Below, in pieces: positions 30,395-39,227 of a DNA stretch of 64,000 nt. Where the stretch lies: assembly GCA_964601275.1 (NCBI GenBank), contig CAZRMV010000009.1, positions 123,768 to 187,767 of the forward strand, written 5' to 3'. The stretch comes from JAOZPE01 sp964601275 (GTDB taxonomy: Bacteria; Krumholzibacteriota; Krumholzibacteriia; JAJRXK01). The translations under genes and the position numbers were made by a program. A model generated the notes under the pieces. That model worked only from the letters and a program-made list of their open reading frames with translations. It was not told the origin of the DNA and did not search any database. The first letter of the stretch is position 1. Each line of letters starts with the position of its first letter.

Positions 30395-31009
30395 ATGTCC
30401 AGATTCCCGAGCGTCCTCTTCAACGGCACTGTCGTCCTTTCGGCGGGCCTGGCCTTGTTGATCCTTTTCGCCGCCCCGGGAGCCAGTGGAGCGGAGGTCG
30501 TGGGACAGGAGAAACCGGCCGCCTCCGTGCACCATCACCGCAACATCTCCAAGACCGGCCCGGGTCCCTCGGGCGAACTGGTGCAGCGCACTCCGGCCCA
30601 GAACGAGCGGCTGTACCAGCGTCTGAAGGGCCTGTACATGAGCCCCTACTGCCCCGGGCTCACCCTGGGGTCCTGCGGCTCGGGCGCAGCCAAGCTGCTC
30701 CGGGCCGACCTGCACGAATGGGTCTTCGAGGGTCACAAGGCAAAGGACATCACCGCGTACATGATCGACACCTTCGGAGAGGAGATCATGGGCCGCCCCC
30801 CGTTCCGGGGCAGCGCGATCCTGGTGTGGCTGGCACCGATCGCGGCGGTGCTGCTGGGCCTGTGGATGGCGGCCCGCTGGATGCGCCGGAACGCGCCGAA
30901 GACCGCCGCCGCCGCGCCGCAACCGGAAGAAGAAAGTCCACCGCCCCTTCCGCTCGATCCCGAACTGGATGCCCGCCTGGAGGCGGAGGTCCGCGCGCGC
31001 TACCGCTGA
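30395..31009 (+). CDS. CcmH/NrfF-like cytochrome c maturation protein, variant cysteine motif
   Basis: A 204-residue secreted and membrane-anchored protein with a signal peptide (1-33), the CcmH N-domain, one C-terminal membrane helix (about 141-160) and a proline-rich cytoplasmic tail. The region around YMSPYCPGLTLGSC to AYMIDTFGEE aligns with CcmH, which reduces apocytochrome c before heme attachment. However, the two cysteines (Cys86, Cys94) are seven residues apart instead of the usual C-x2-C. Other ccm genes are not nearby. Confidence 0.78.
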   Translation: MSRFPSVLFNGTVVLSAGLALLILFAAPGASGAEVVGQEKPAASVHHHRNISKTGPGPSGELVQRTPAQNERLYQRLKGLYMSPYCPGLTLGSCGSGAAKLLRADLHEWVFEGHKAKDITAYMIDTFGEEIMGRPPFRGSAILVWLAPIAAVLLGLWMAARWMRRNAPKTAAAAPQPEEESPPPLPLDPELDARLEAEVRARYR

Positions 31010-31761
31010 GCGGTGGTGCGTGGATCCCGGGGGCGCCCGGGCGCGTCCAAGCGGTCGAGCTCCTCGCGTACCCGCCGGAACACCGCGTACCACATTTCCC
31101 GGGTCAAGCGGCCGGTGTTGGTGTTCTGCCGCGAGGGATGGTAGCTGAGCAAGATGCGGGCAACCCCCTCGGCCCGCGGGCGGCGTGGACCGCCCGGGAT
31201 CTCCACCAGCCGATTGTGTCCGAAGCCCGGCCGGGGACGGGGCTGCTCGACGCCTTCCTCGCCCAGGACCTTCCACCAGCTTTCGTAGGCGATCCGTCCC
31301 AGGCAGAGCACGAGCCGGGGCCGGACGATCCGCAGTTCGCGGCGCAGGAAGGGCCGGCAGTTCGCCAGCTCTTCGGCGGTGGGCCGGTTGCCCGGAGGGG
31401 CGCAGTGGGCCGCCGCGGTGATCACGGTGTCGTGGAGCTGGAGGCCGTCGCCAGAGGAGACGCTTCGGGCCTGGTTGGCCAGGCCGAAACGATGGAGGGC
31501 GTCGTAGAGCCAGTCGCCGGAGGAATCGCCGGTGAACATGCGGCCGGTCCGGTTCGCTCCGTGGGCGGCCGGCGCCAACCCCACGATCAGCAGCCGGGCC
31601 GGGGGCGTTCCGAAGGAAGGAACGGGGCGGCCCCAGTAGTCTTCGTCGTGGAACATGGGACGGCGCTGACGGGCGACGGCCCGGCAGTGGTCGCGCAGGC
31701 GGGGACACCGCTCACAGGCGGCGATCTCCCGTTGGAGGTGGCGGAAAGGGCGGGTGGCCAT
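31000..31761 (-). CDS. Uracil-DNA glycosylase, family 5 (UDGb)
   Basis: A 253-residue base-excision repair enzyme that removes uracil and some other deaminated bases. It has the family 5 motif GLAPAAHGANRTGRMFTGD (61-79), which lacks the catalytic Asp/Glu of family 4, and the distal HPSRQNTNTG loop. Cys16, Cys19 and further cysteines are the expected [4Fe-4S] ligands. The ATG follows AAGGA. Its 3' end overlaps the CcmH-like gene by 10 nt. The family is common in actinobacteria, thermophiles and archaea. Confidence 0.92.
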   Translation of the reverse strand: MATRPFRHLQREIAACERCPRLRDHCRAVARQRRPMFHDEDYWGRPVPSFGTPPARLLIVGLAPAAHGANRTGRMFTGDSSGDWLYDALHRFGLANQARSVSSGDGLQLHDTVITAAAHCAPPGNRPTAEELANCRPFLRRELRIVRPRLVLCLGRIAYESWWKVLGEEGVEQPRPRPGFGHNRLVEIPGGPRRPRAEGVARILLSYHPSRQNTNTGRLTREMWYAVFRRVREELDRLDAPGRPRDPRTTAQR

Positions 31762-31985
31762 CGTTCCTTGCGGTGCGGTGGGAGGAAGGGTTCCGGAGCC
31801 ATTTCAGGGAGACAGCCTAGCAGAGAGAGGCGGTTCTCTGGTATCATGGGAACTCCCGGATCGCCGAAACCGGGTTTCGACCCCTTGGATCCGGGTTCCT
31901 GGATCCGGGCATGGCGTCCCCCTGGATCCCGGCGAAACCGCCGGCCCCCTTGCATTTCCGTCCCTCCACCCTGGTGGTCTCGCCG

Positions 31986-34900
31986 ATGCGCCTCCCACGA
32001 CCTGCGTTCCGCTCCGTTTCCTTCCGCCGTCTCGTCATGATCCTGGCGGTCTCAAGTTCCCTCGGATTCCTGGCGGTGGTGCCGGCCCGCGCGGTGGTCT
32101 CCATCGATCCGCGGCTGGCCGAGGAACTGCGCGCGCGGGGCGCACTGGACGCGGTCTTGCGCCAGGTGAAGCAAGCGCGGGACGCGGGCTTCTTCGAGAT
32201 GCCCATGCCCGCGGCGGCGAAACTTCCCCCGGCCACCACCACCTGGAACTCCCTGGTGATCCTGGTCGACTTCAGCGACCACCCGGCGTCGGGCAACTAC
32301 GACGCGGCGACCTGGCAGGATCATCTCTTCACCGAAAACGCCGGGTCGACCCAGAGCTTCACCGACATCTACCTGGACAACTCCTACGGCAATTTCCTCA
32401 TCACCGGAAAGGTGGTCGGCTGGTACCGGATGCCGCATCCCTATTCCTACTATTGCAACGCCGACGGTGTCAGCGGAACGGCGGACGACTACGGATTCGG
32501 GTCGTTCCCGCAGAACGCCCAGGGACTGGCGGCCGACGCGTTGGACGCGGCCGATCCCGATGTCGATTACCACAATTTCCTGAACAACCGCTTCGTGGTC
32601 GACGGGGTGTTCATCGTGCACTCGGGACCCGGGGCGGAACAGACCGGAAACCCCAGCGACATCTGGAGCCATCAATCGTCCGTCAACCATGGAACCGCCG
32701 ACGGGGTGACGGTGCGCACCTACACCGAGGAACCCGAGATCCTCACCGGCGGGGCCATGATGAGCGTGGGGGTCTTCGCCCACGAATTCGGCCACGTCCT
32801 GGGTCTGCCCGATCTCTACGACACCGACTATTCCAGCAACGGAGTGGGCCGCTGGTCGCTGATGGCCGGTGGAAGCTGGAACGGGGGCGGCGCGCATCCG
32901 GCGGATTTCGACGCCTGGTGCAAGGCGCAGCTGGGATTCGTGACCCCGCTTTCGATCACGACCGAAGGGGACAGCCTGGTGCTTCCACCGGTGGAGACCT
33001 CGCCGACCATCTACAAACTGCATACGAACCTGATGGGCGCGCAGGAGTATTTCCTGGTGGAGAACCGCCAGCCCCTCCACAACGACGCCTGGCTTCCGGG
33101 AAACGGGATGCTGGTATGGCACGTCGATGACGCGGTCGGCTCCAACCGCAACGAACTCTGTGTCGCCGATGGGAGCGCCCATCCGCTGCTTCGCCTGTTG
33201 CAGGCGGATGGCCGCTGCGATCTGGAACAGAACAACGGGAGCGACGCGGGCGATCCCTTCCCCGGGTCGACCGGGAACCCGGTGATCGACACCCTCTCCG
33301 ATCCGAGCAGCCGGGCCTATTCAGGGCACAAGAGCAATGTGGCGATGAAGAGGATCCGGGAGGTGGGATCGGATATCGCGTTCGATCTGCGCTTCACCCA
33401 GATCCTGCTGACCCTGGTTCCCGACACCTATTCGACCCTCGCCGAAGCGCTGGCGGTGGCCGGAGACGGAGACGAAGTGCGGATCCTGGGGGGAGTGGTG
33501 TCGACGGGCAATTTCGACGCCGCTCCGGGAGTGCGGATCAGCGGAGGGTGGAATGCCGGCTACACCGCGCAGGATCCGGCGAATCCGAGCATTCTCACCA
33601 CGGGCAACGTGGGGCGCATCCTGACCGTCCACGGGATGGCTTCGGGGTGGACCCAGCTCGACCACCTGGTTTTCCGGGCGAGTTCCGCCGAGCCGGTCTT
33701 CGGTCCGGAGAGCGGGCTCCTGGGCGGCGCCGTCTACGCGGACTCGGCCGCCTTGCACATCGAATCGTGCCGCTTCGAGAACAACCGGGCCGGTCAGGCC
33801 AGTGACGCCGATGGGCGGGGAGGCGCGATCGCGGCGGTGGCCAGCCGGCTGGAACTCATCGATTGCAGTTTCGGACTGAACCAGGCCCAGGAGGCTGCCG
33901 ATCTCTACCTGTCGGGCACCACCGCGGTGATCACCACTACCACCTTCGAGGGCGCCACCCTCTACAACACCTATGCGATGCAGCAGAAGCGGGGCGGATC
34001 GATCCTGGCGCTGGGCGACTCCCTCAGCTTGTCCTCGTGTACCTTCCAGGGGTACTCGCAGGCCTATGACGGGGGGGCGATCTACGGATTGCAGGTCGCT
34101 CTGGGCTTGAACGGCGGATCGATCACCGGGTGCAGCAGTACCGAGCACGGGGGCGCGGTCTACCTGGAAAACGGTTCCCTGCGGGCCGACTCGCTGCGGG
34201 TCTCGGGGAACCACACCGGGATCCTCGGCGGGGGTCTCTATCTGAAGAACAGCCCGGTGGACTGGCGGCTCGGGGAGTTGAGCGGGAACGTCGCCGATGT
34301 CATCGGTGGCGGCATGTACTTGGAGAGCCTCGGCGCGATCGGTGCCCTCCAGGGGGTGAAGGTCTTGGACAACCAGGCGGCCGCGGGGGCCGGAGGACTC
34401 GATCTGGGAGGCGGGGAAACCAGCCTGTGGCATTGCGTATTCTCCGGGAATCAGGTGAGCGGTACGGGCCACGGCGCGGTTCTCGCTTCCAACGCCGGAG
34501 GAGTCTGGAGGCACAACGTCTTCACCGGCAACCTTCCCGATGCCGCCGGCGGGACTCCCGGGGGAAGTTTCGACGGAGACTACAACCTCTACTGGAACAA
34601 CGGCGCCGGCGCGCCGCTGTCGGGCATCGCCCTGGGGGCGCACGACCTGCAGGCCGATCCCCGCTTCGTCGATGCGCCGGGAGGGGACTTCCACCTGGGA
34701 AGCGGTTCGCCCGCCATCGACGCGGGCGACCCCTTGGCCGCGGCCGACTTCGACGGAAGTCTTCCCGACCTGGGTCTGTACGGAGGAGCCCTGGATGACG
34801 GACTGCGTCCGGCGGCGCTGGTCTCTCCCTCGGCCGCTCCAGACGGCGGCGGAGGAACCCTCTTGAGCTGGCAGAATGCGAGCGGGGGAAGCGCTGCGGC

Positions 34901-35378
34901 CCGGGTGGATGTGTGGGCGCGGGCGCGCCTGGGCTCGACGCCGCCCACCCTGCTGGGTTCCTCGATCTCCACCAGCTTCGTGGATCCGGCCGCTCCCTCC
35001 GAGCACGAGTACCGGGTGCAGGCGGTCGATGCCAACGGGCGGGCTGGCTCGGTGGGGGGATGGTTCCGGGTGGAGGCGACCGGCGTCACCGTGCCGAGGG
35101 CGCGGTTCGCGGTGGGACAGCCTGTTCCCAACCCCTTCAACCCGGCGACCCGGCTCTCCTTCACCCTCGGCCGGACCGGCCGGGTGGACGCGGAGATCGT
35201 CGACGCGGCGGGTCGGCGGGTGACGCGCTTGCTCGGGGGGATCCTCCCCGCGGGGGAACACCTTCTCCAGTGGCGGGGAATGGATGACCGGGGCCGGCAC
35301 GTCGCCTCGGGGGTGTACTTCCTGCGCCTGGTCAGCGAGGAAGGGCGGGCCACCCGGCGGCTTCTGCTCTTGAAGTAG
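31986..35378 (+). CDS. Secreted M6-type metalloprotease fused to a beta-helix and a FlgD-like sorting domain
   Basis: About 1130 residues. A signal peptide precedes an M6 (immune inhibitor A-like) protease domain with HEFGHVLGLPD (zinc ligands His266 and His270) and YLDNSYGNF. From about 495 to 940 there is a right-handed beta-helix region rich in GGAVYL, GGAIYG and GGGLYL turns, the form seen in pectate-lyase-like and polymorphic outer-membrane passengers. The C-terminus (about 1045-1130) has VPNPFNPATRLSFTL and ASGVYFLRL, the FlgD-Ig-like domain used as a secretion/sorting tail in FCB and related phyla. ATG 31986 is preferred; 31911 and 32037 are alternatives, and none has a clear ribosome-binding site. 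Confidence 0.88.
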   Translation: MRLPRPAFRSVSFRRLVMILAVSSSLGFLAVVPARAVVSIDPRLAEELRARGALDAVLRQVKQARDAGFFEMPMPAAAKLPPATTTWNSLVILVDFSDHPASGNYDAATWQDHLFTENAGSTQSFTDIYLDNSYGNFLITGKVVGWYRMPHPYSYYCNADGVSGTADDYGFGSFPQNAQGLAADALDAADPDVDYHNFLNNRFVVDGVFIVHSGPGAEQTGNPSDIWSHQSSVNHGTADGVTVRTYTEEPEILTGGAMMSVGVFAHEFGHVLGLPDLYDTDYSSNGVGRWSLMAGGSWNGGGAHPADFDAWCKAQLGFVTPLSITTEGDSLVLPPVETSPTIYKLHTNLMGAQEYFLVENRQPLHNDAWLPGNGMLVWHVDDAVGSNRNELCVADGSAHPLLRLLQADGRCDLEQNNGSDAGDPFPGSTGNPVIDTLSDPSSRAYSGHKSNVAMKRIREVGSDIAFDLRFTQILLTLVPDTYSTLAEALAVAGDGDEVRILGGVVSTGNFDAAPGVRISGGWNAGYTAQDPANPSILTTGNVGRILTVHGMASGWTQLDHLVFRASSAEPVFGPESGLLGGAVYADSAALHIESCRFENNRAGQASDADGRGGAIAAVASRLELIDCSFGLNQAQEAADLYLSGTTAVITTTTFEGATLYNTYAMQQKRGGSILALGDSLSLSSCTFQGYSQAYDGGAIYGLQVALGLNGGSITGCSSTEHGGAVYLENGSLRADSLRVSGNHTGILGGGLYLKNSPVDWRLGELSGNVADVIGGGMYLESLGAIGALQGVKVLDNQAAAGAGGLDLGGGETSLWHCVFSGNQVSGTGHGAVLASNAGGVWRHNVFTGNLPDAAGGTPGGSFDGDYNLYWNNGAGAPLSGIALGAHDLQADPRFVDAPGGDFHLGSGSPAIDAGDPLAAADFDGSLPDLGLYGGALDDGLRPAALVSPSAAPDGGGGTLLSWQNASGGSAAARVDVWARARLGSTPPTLLGSSISTSFVDPAAPSEHEYRVQAVDANGRAGSVGGWFRVEATGVTVPRARFAVGQPVPNPFNPATRLSFTLGRTGRVDAEIVDAAGRRVTRLLGGILPAGEHLLQWRGMDDRGRHVASGVYFLRLVSEEGRATRRLLLLK

Positions 35379-35408
35379 ATCTCTCGGCTCTTCCTTAATT
35401 CTTCAATT

Positions 35409-35469
35409 CTTCACGGTCCTTTCCGCACGATGGGTTCCGGAATCCTTCACGGTCCTTTCTGCACGATGG
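35409..35469. repeat. Two 25-nt direct repeats, 36-nt period
   Basis: Units 35409-35433 and 35445-35469 begin CTTCACGGTCCTTTC and differ at one position. Just upstream, AATTCTTC is repeated in tandem (35397-35412). The array lies in the 265-nt gap between the protease fusion and pilT, which contains no other feature I can support and no clear terminator. Confidence 0.75.
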
Positions 35470-35643
35470 ACGCCGGAACGTTCCCCAGCGCTGGGCGAAT
35501 GGTCCCGCTCTTGCATGGGGCACCGCGGCGGCGTGGCCTCGTCCTCTGCGTGACCGTCGTGGGAAAGCAACCAGGGTGAGCCCGTCGCTGCTTTCCATTC
35601 TTCACCTCCAGATCTCCACCTCGCGGACCCAGGGAGCCCACTC

Positions 35644-37137
35644 ATGCCGCAACTCGACCGATTCCTCTCGGCCATGCCCCAGTACCAGGCGGAACGACTC
35701 GTCCTGGAATCCGACAACCCGGTCTCCTTCCACATCGGCGGAGAAACGCGCCAGCTCAACCAGCAGTCGCTCCAGGCGGAGCAGATCACCGCGCTCATCG
35801 CCGAACTGGCCGATTCCTCGGTGATCGAGGGATTCCGCCGCGACGGGAAGGCGCAGTTCGACTACGTGCTGGACGGGCAGCGCTTCCGGGGCGTCCTGGA
35901 GGAATCGGCGGGGAAAGTGGTGGCCCAGTTGTGGGACGCCAGCCGGTCGAAGGAAGATGGACCCGTGGAGGTGGGACCGGTCGGAGGCATCGATCTGAAG
36001 GCCTACGGCGTCGATCCCGAGGCGGAAGTGATTCCGCCGAACATCGACCCGCGTTACCGCGCGGAGATGGATGGTCTGCTGCGGGAGATGGTGGAAAAAG
36101 GGGCCAGCGACCTGCACCTGACCTGCGGGACCCATCCCACCCTCCGGATCGACGGCAGCATCAGCGAGATGAAGGATCACGCGCCCATCGATCCGGCCCA
36201 CATGATCCAGCTTCTCTTGAGCATCACTCCCCAGCGCAACCGCGACCAGTTCCTGAAGAAACGGGACACCGATTTCGCCTACGCCATCGAGGATCTGAGC
36301 CGCTTCCGGGTGAACCTGTTCTACGATCGGTTGGGTCCGGGCGCGGTGTTGCGCGCCATTCCCAACGAGATCCTCTCCGCCGAGCAGTTGGGCCTGCCTC
36401 CTTTGGTGCACGAGTTGGCGCGCTTGTCCAAGGGGCTGGTGCTGGTCACCGGGCCCACCGGCAGCGGGAAGAGCACCACCCTGGCCGCGATCCTGGACAT
36501 CGTCAACAGCACCCGCACCGAGCACATCATCACCATCGAGGACCCGGTGGAGTTCGTGCATCCCCACAAGAAATGCCTGGTGAACCAGCGCGAGGTCGGC
36601 GTGCACACCGGGTCGTTCAAGTCTGCGCTGCGGGCCGCGTTGCGCGAAGACCCGGACGTGATCCTGGTGGGCGAGATGCGCGACCTGGAGACGGTGGAGA
36701 TCGCCATCGAGACCGCCGAGACCGGCCACCTGGTCTTCGGAACACTGCATACCACCACCGCTCCCTCGACGGTGGACCGGTTGATCAACCAGTTCCCGGC
36801 CGAGCGACAGGAGCAGATCCGGATCATGCTTGCGGACAGTCTGCGGGCGGTGATCTCCCAGACCCTGTGCAAGAAGATCGGCGGGGGACGCATCGCGGCG
36901 CAGGAGATCCTGCTGGGATTGCCCTCGGTGAGCAACCTCATCCGCGAGGGCAAGACCTTCCAGATCGAGAACGCGATGCAGACCGGCCGCAAGCAGGGGA
37001 TGCGGACCTTGAACGACCACCTGCTCGAACTGGTGAAGAACAAGCAGGTGGCGCCGATGGAAGCCTACCTCAAGGCGGTGGACAAGCACGGTCTGAAGGA
37101 AGCGCTGCAGCGGCAGGGAATCGCCATCGAGTTCTGA
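35644..37137 (+). CDS. pilT: PilT-like type IV pilus retraction ATPase with duplicated N-domain
   Basis: A hexameric secretion-superfamily ATPase. The 497 residues include Walker A GPTGSGKS (270-277), the Asp box TIEDPVEFVHPH, Walker B VILVGEMRDLETV, the His box TGHLVFGTLHT, and the PilT-specific ending with AQEILL (canonical AIREGK appears as LIREGK). Standard PilT is about 350 residues. Here residues 14-100 look like an extra, diverged copy of the normal N-terminal PAS-like domain (150-240), for example AQFDYVLDGQRFRG beside TDFAYAIEDLSRFRV. It may drive twitching or gliding retraction. No other pil genes are nearby. Confidence 0.92.
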   Translation: MPQLDRFLSAMPQYQAERLVLESDNPVSFHIGGETRQLNQQSLQAEQITALIAELADSSVIEGFRRDGKAQFDYVLDGQRFRGVLEESAGKVVAQLWDASRSKEDGPVEVGPVGGIDLKAYGVDPEAEVIPPNIDPRYRAEMDGLLREMVEKGASDLHLTCGTHPTLRIDGSISEMKDHAPIDPAHMIQLLLSITPQRNRDQFLKKRDTDFAYAIEDLSRFRVNLFYDRLGPGAVLRAIPNEILSAEQLGLPPLVHELARLSKGLVLVTGPTGSGKSTTLAAILDIVNSTRTEHIITIEDPVEFVHPHKKCLVNQREVGVHTGSFKSALRAALREDPDVILVGEMRDLETVEIAIETAETGHLVFGTLHTTTAPSTVDRLINQFPAERQEQIRIMLADSLRAVISQTLCKKIGGGRIAAQEILLGLPSVSNLIREGKTFQIENAMQTGRKQGMRTLNDHLLELVKNKQVAPMEAYLKAVDKHGLKEALQRQGIAIEF

Positions 37138-37170
37138 CCGCTCTCCCCTCGTGCCAGCTCCTTCGCATGG

Positions 37171-37179
37171 TGCTATGAT
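37171..37179 (+). promoter_or_regulatory. Extended -10 promoter of polX, possibly leaderless
   Basis: TGCTATGAT is an extended -10 element (TG-n-TATGAT). Transcription would start about 37186, within a few bases of the ATG at 37189, which has no Shine-Dalgarno. No -35 is apparent. Confidence 0.4.
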
Positions 37180-37188
37180 GACGGCACC

Positions 37189-38045
37189 ATGGCCGACCGC
37201 AAGACCATCATCTCCGCCCTGGAGGAGATCGCGCAGCTTTTGGAACTCAGCGGTGCGAATCCCTTCAAGGTGCGCGCCTACCAGAACGGAGCGCGGATCC
37301 TTTCCGCCTACCCCGGGGACCTGGCCGAGGGCCTGGCCAGTGGCGAGCTGGCGCGCCTGAAGGGCGTGGGCAAGAGCCTTCTGTCCGAGTTGACCGCCCT
37401 CATCGAGGAAGGACGCAGTCCCACCCGCGAAGAACTGCTGAAGACGGTTCCCCCGGGACTGCTCGAGATGGTGAAGATCCCCGGTCTCGGGCCGAAGAAG
37501 GTCCGCCGGTTGTACGACGAGCTGGGGATCTCCACCCTCGGCGAACTCGAGTACGCCTGCAACGAGAACCGCCTGCTGTCCCTGCCGGGTTTCGGGCCGA
37601 AGAGCCAGGCGAAGATCCTGTCCGGGATCGACATCCTCCGGCGTTACAGCGGCCGTCACCTGCTGAGCGAGGTGTGGGATCTCGGCGAACGGCTGCGGCG
37701 GAAGGTCGCGGGAATGGAAGGCGTGGAGCGGTGCGCCCTGGCCGGTTCACTGCGGCGACGCCGGGAGACGGTCAAGGATGTCGATCTGCTGGTGGTCGCC
37801 CGCGATTCCGCCGCGGTCATGGAAGCGTTCTGCGGAATGGAAGAGGTCGAGGAGGTGATCGCCCGCGGGGAGACGAAGAGTTCGGTGCGCCTCGAGACGG
37901 GGATCCAGGTCGATCTGAGGGTCGTGGACGCCGATCAGTTCCCCTTCGCCCTGGCCTACTTCACCGGGTCGAAAGAACACAACATCGTGATGCGTGAGCG
38001 GGCCCGGGCCCGTGGTTACAAGCTGAACGAATACGGATTGTTCGT
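37189..38045 (+). CDS. polX: DNA polymerase/3'-5' exonuclease PolX, N-terminal part (cut by scaffold gap)
   Basis: The first 285 codons of a family X polymerase for gap filling in base-excision repair. They include an N-terminal 8-kDa-like helix-hairpin-helix domain (GNPFKVRAYQNGAR-like start, GVGKSLL), a second HhH (IPGLGPKKVRRLYDEL) and the nucleotidyltransferase core. The core has SLRRRRETVKDVDLLVV, whose aspartates bind the catalytic metals, and IQVDLRVVD with the third. The reading frame enters a run of 100 N at 38046 and resumes in the part at 38146. The last 55 nt before the gap are repeated exactly after it. Confidence 0.93.
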
Positions 38046-38200
38046 NNNNNNNNNNNNNNNNNNNNNNNNNNNNNNNNNNNNNNNNNNNNNNNNNNNNNNN
38101 NNNNNNNNNNNNNNNNNNNNNNNNNNNNNNNNNNNNNNNNNNNNNTGCGTGAGCGGGCCCGGGCCCGTGGTTACAAGCTGAACGAATACGGATTGTTCGT
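37991..38200. repeat. Identical 55-nt flanks on both sides of the scaffold gap
   Basis: The 55 bases 37991-38045 are the same as 38146-38200 (both run from TGCGTGAGCG to GGATTGTTCGT). Contig ends that overlap by one k-mer produce this pattern when joined with N. Removing one copy and the N run leaves one open polX frame. Confidence 0.95.
38046..38145. other. Assembly gap of 100 N
   Basis: A run of exactly 100 undetermined bases, the customary size for a gap of unknown length. The identical 55-nt flanks imply that the true gap is zero and the contigs overlap. Confidence 0.99.
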
Positions 38201-39143
38201 CGAAGGGAATGCGGAGGGCTCAACCGGAGCAAAGAAGAAGGCCGGCGCCCGCCCGCGTGGCACGGTGCGGATCGAGGAGGGTCGGGTGGTCTGCCGAAGC
38301 GAGGCGGAGATCTTCGCCGCGCTCGATCTGGCGGAGATTCCCCCGGAGTTGCGCGAGGACCGGGGTGAGTTCGAGGCGGCCGAGAAGGGGGAACTTCCCA
38401 CCCTCATCGGGGAAGAGGACCTGAAGGGAGTGCTGCACAACCACTCGGTCTACAGCGACGGGGCGGCGACGATCGAGGCGATGGCCAAGGCGGCGCGCGA
38501 TCTGGGCTGGGAATACCTGGGGATCTCCGACCACAGCCGAAGCGCCTTCTACGCGAGCGGCCTCTCCCTCGACGAGATCGAACGGCAACACGAGGAGATC
38601 GACGAGCTGAACGAGCGGCTGGACGGAATCACCATCCTGAAGGGAATCGAGAGCGATATCCTGGCCGACGGATCGTTGGACTACGAGGACGAGGTGCTCG
38701 ATCGTTTCGACTTCGTGGTGGCCAGCGTGCACTCACGTTTCGGACTGGACGAGGTGCAGCAGACCCAGCGTTGCATCCGCGCGGTCCAGAACCCCTTCAC
38801 CACCATCCTGGGTCATCCCACCGGGCGGCTCCTGCTGGCGCGGGATGCGTTCCGGGTGGACATGGACGCGGTCCTGGATGCGGCGGCGGACAGTGGATGC
38901 GTGATCGAACTGAATTCCAATCCCCGTCGACTCGACCTGGACTGGCGCTATCTGCACCGGGCGGCGACCCTGGGAATCCTCGTCAGCATCGGTCCGGATG
39001 CCCACCGGACGGAGACCCTGGCCGACGTGCGGTACGGGGTGGCGATGGCGCGCAAAGGGTGGCTTCGGGCGTCGGATGTCCTGAACACCCGGGGGCTCGA
39101 GGCGATCCGGGCGTACCTGGACTTGCGTCGGGCGGCGCGGTAG
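38146..39143 (+). CDS. polX: PolX, C-terminal part with PHP exonuclease domain (cut by scaffold gap)
   Basis: The continuation of the same gene. It carries the end of the polymerase core and the PHP domain with HNHSVYSDGAATIE, LGISDHSRS, GIESDIL and DAHRTETL, the metal-binding histidines and aspartates of a manganese-dependent 3'-5' exonuclease. If the duplicated 55 nt and the N run are removed (155 nt in total) the two parts join in frame into one 599-residue protein, close to the usual 570-580. So the break is an assembly artefact and not a frameshift. A lipoprotein gene converges from the other strand. Confidence 0.93.
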
Positions 39144-39227
39144 CGCTTTGCCGGGCCTGGGACTGCCGCCGCCGCCCTGCGCCCGGGGTTCCCGAGAGGG
39201 AACCGCCCTGGATTGTCGTGCTTCCTC

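Noticed and set aside
35409..35469. CRISPR array
   Set aside because: Only two units with an 11-nt interval; spacers of a CRISPR would be about 30-40 nt and more numerous.
37189..39143. polX as a frameshifted pseudogene
   Set aside because: The apparent frame change is created by a 100-N gap and a duplicated 55-nt flank. Removing them restores one frame.
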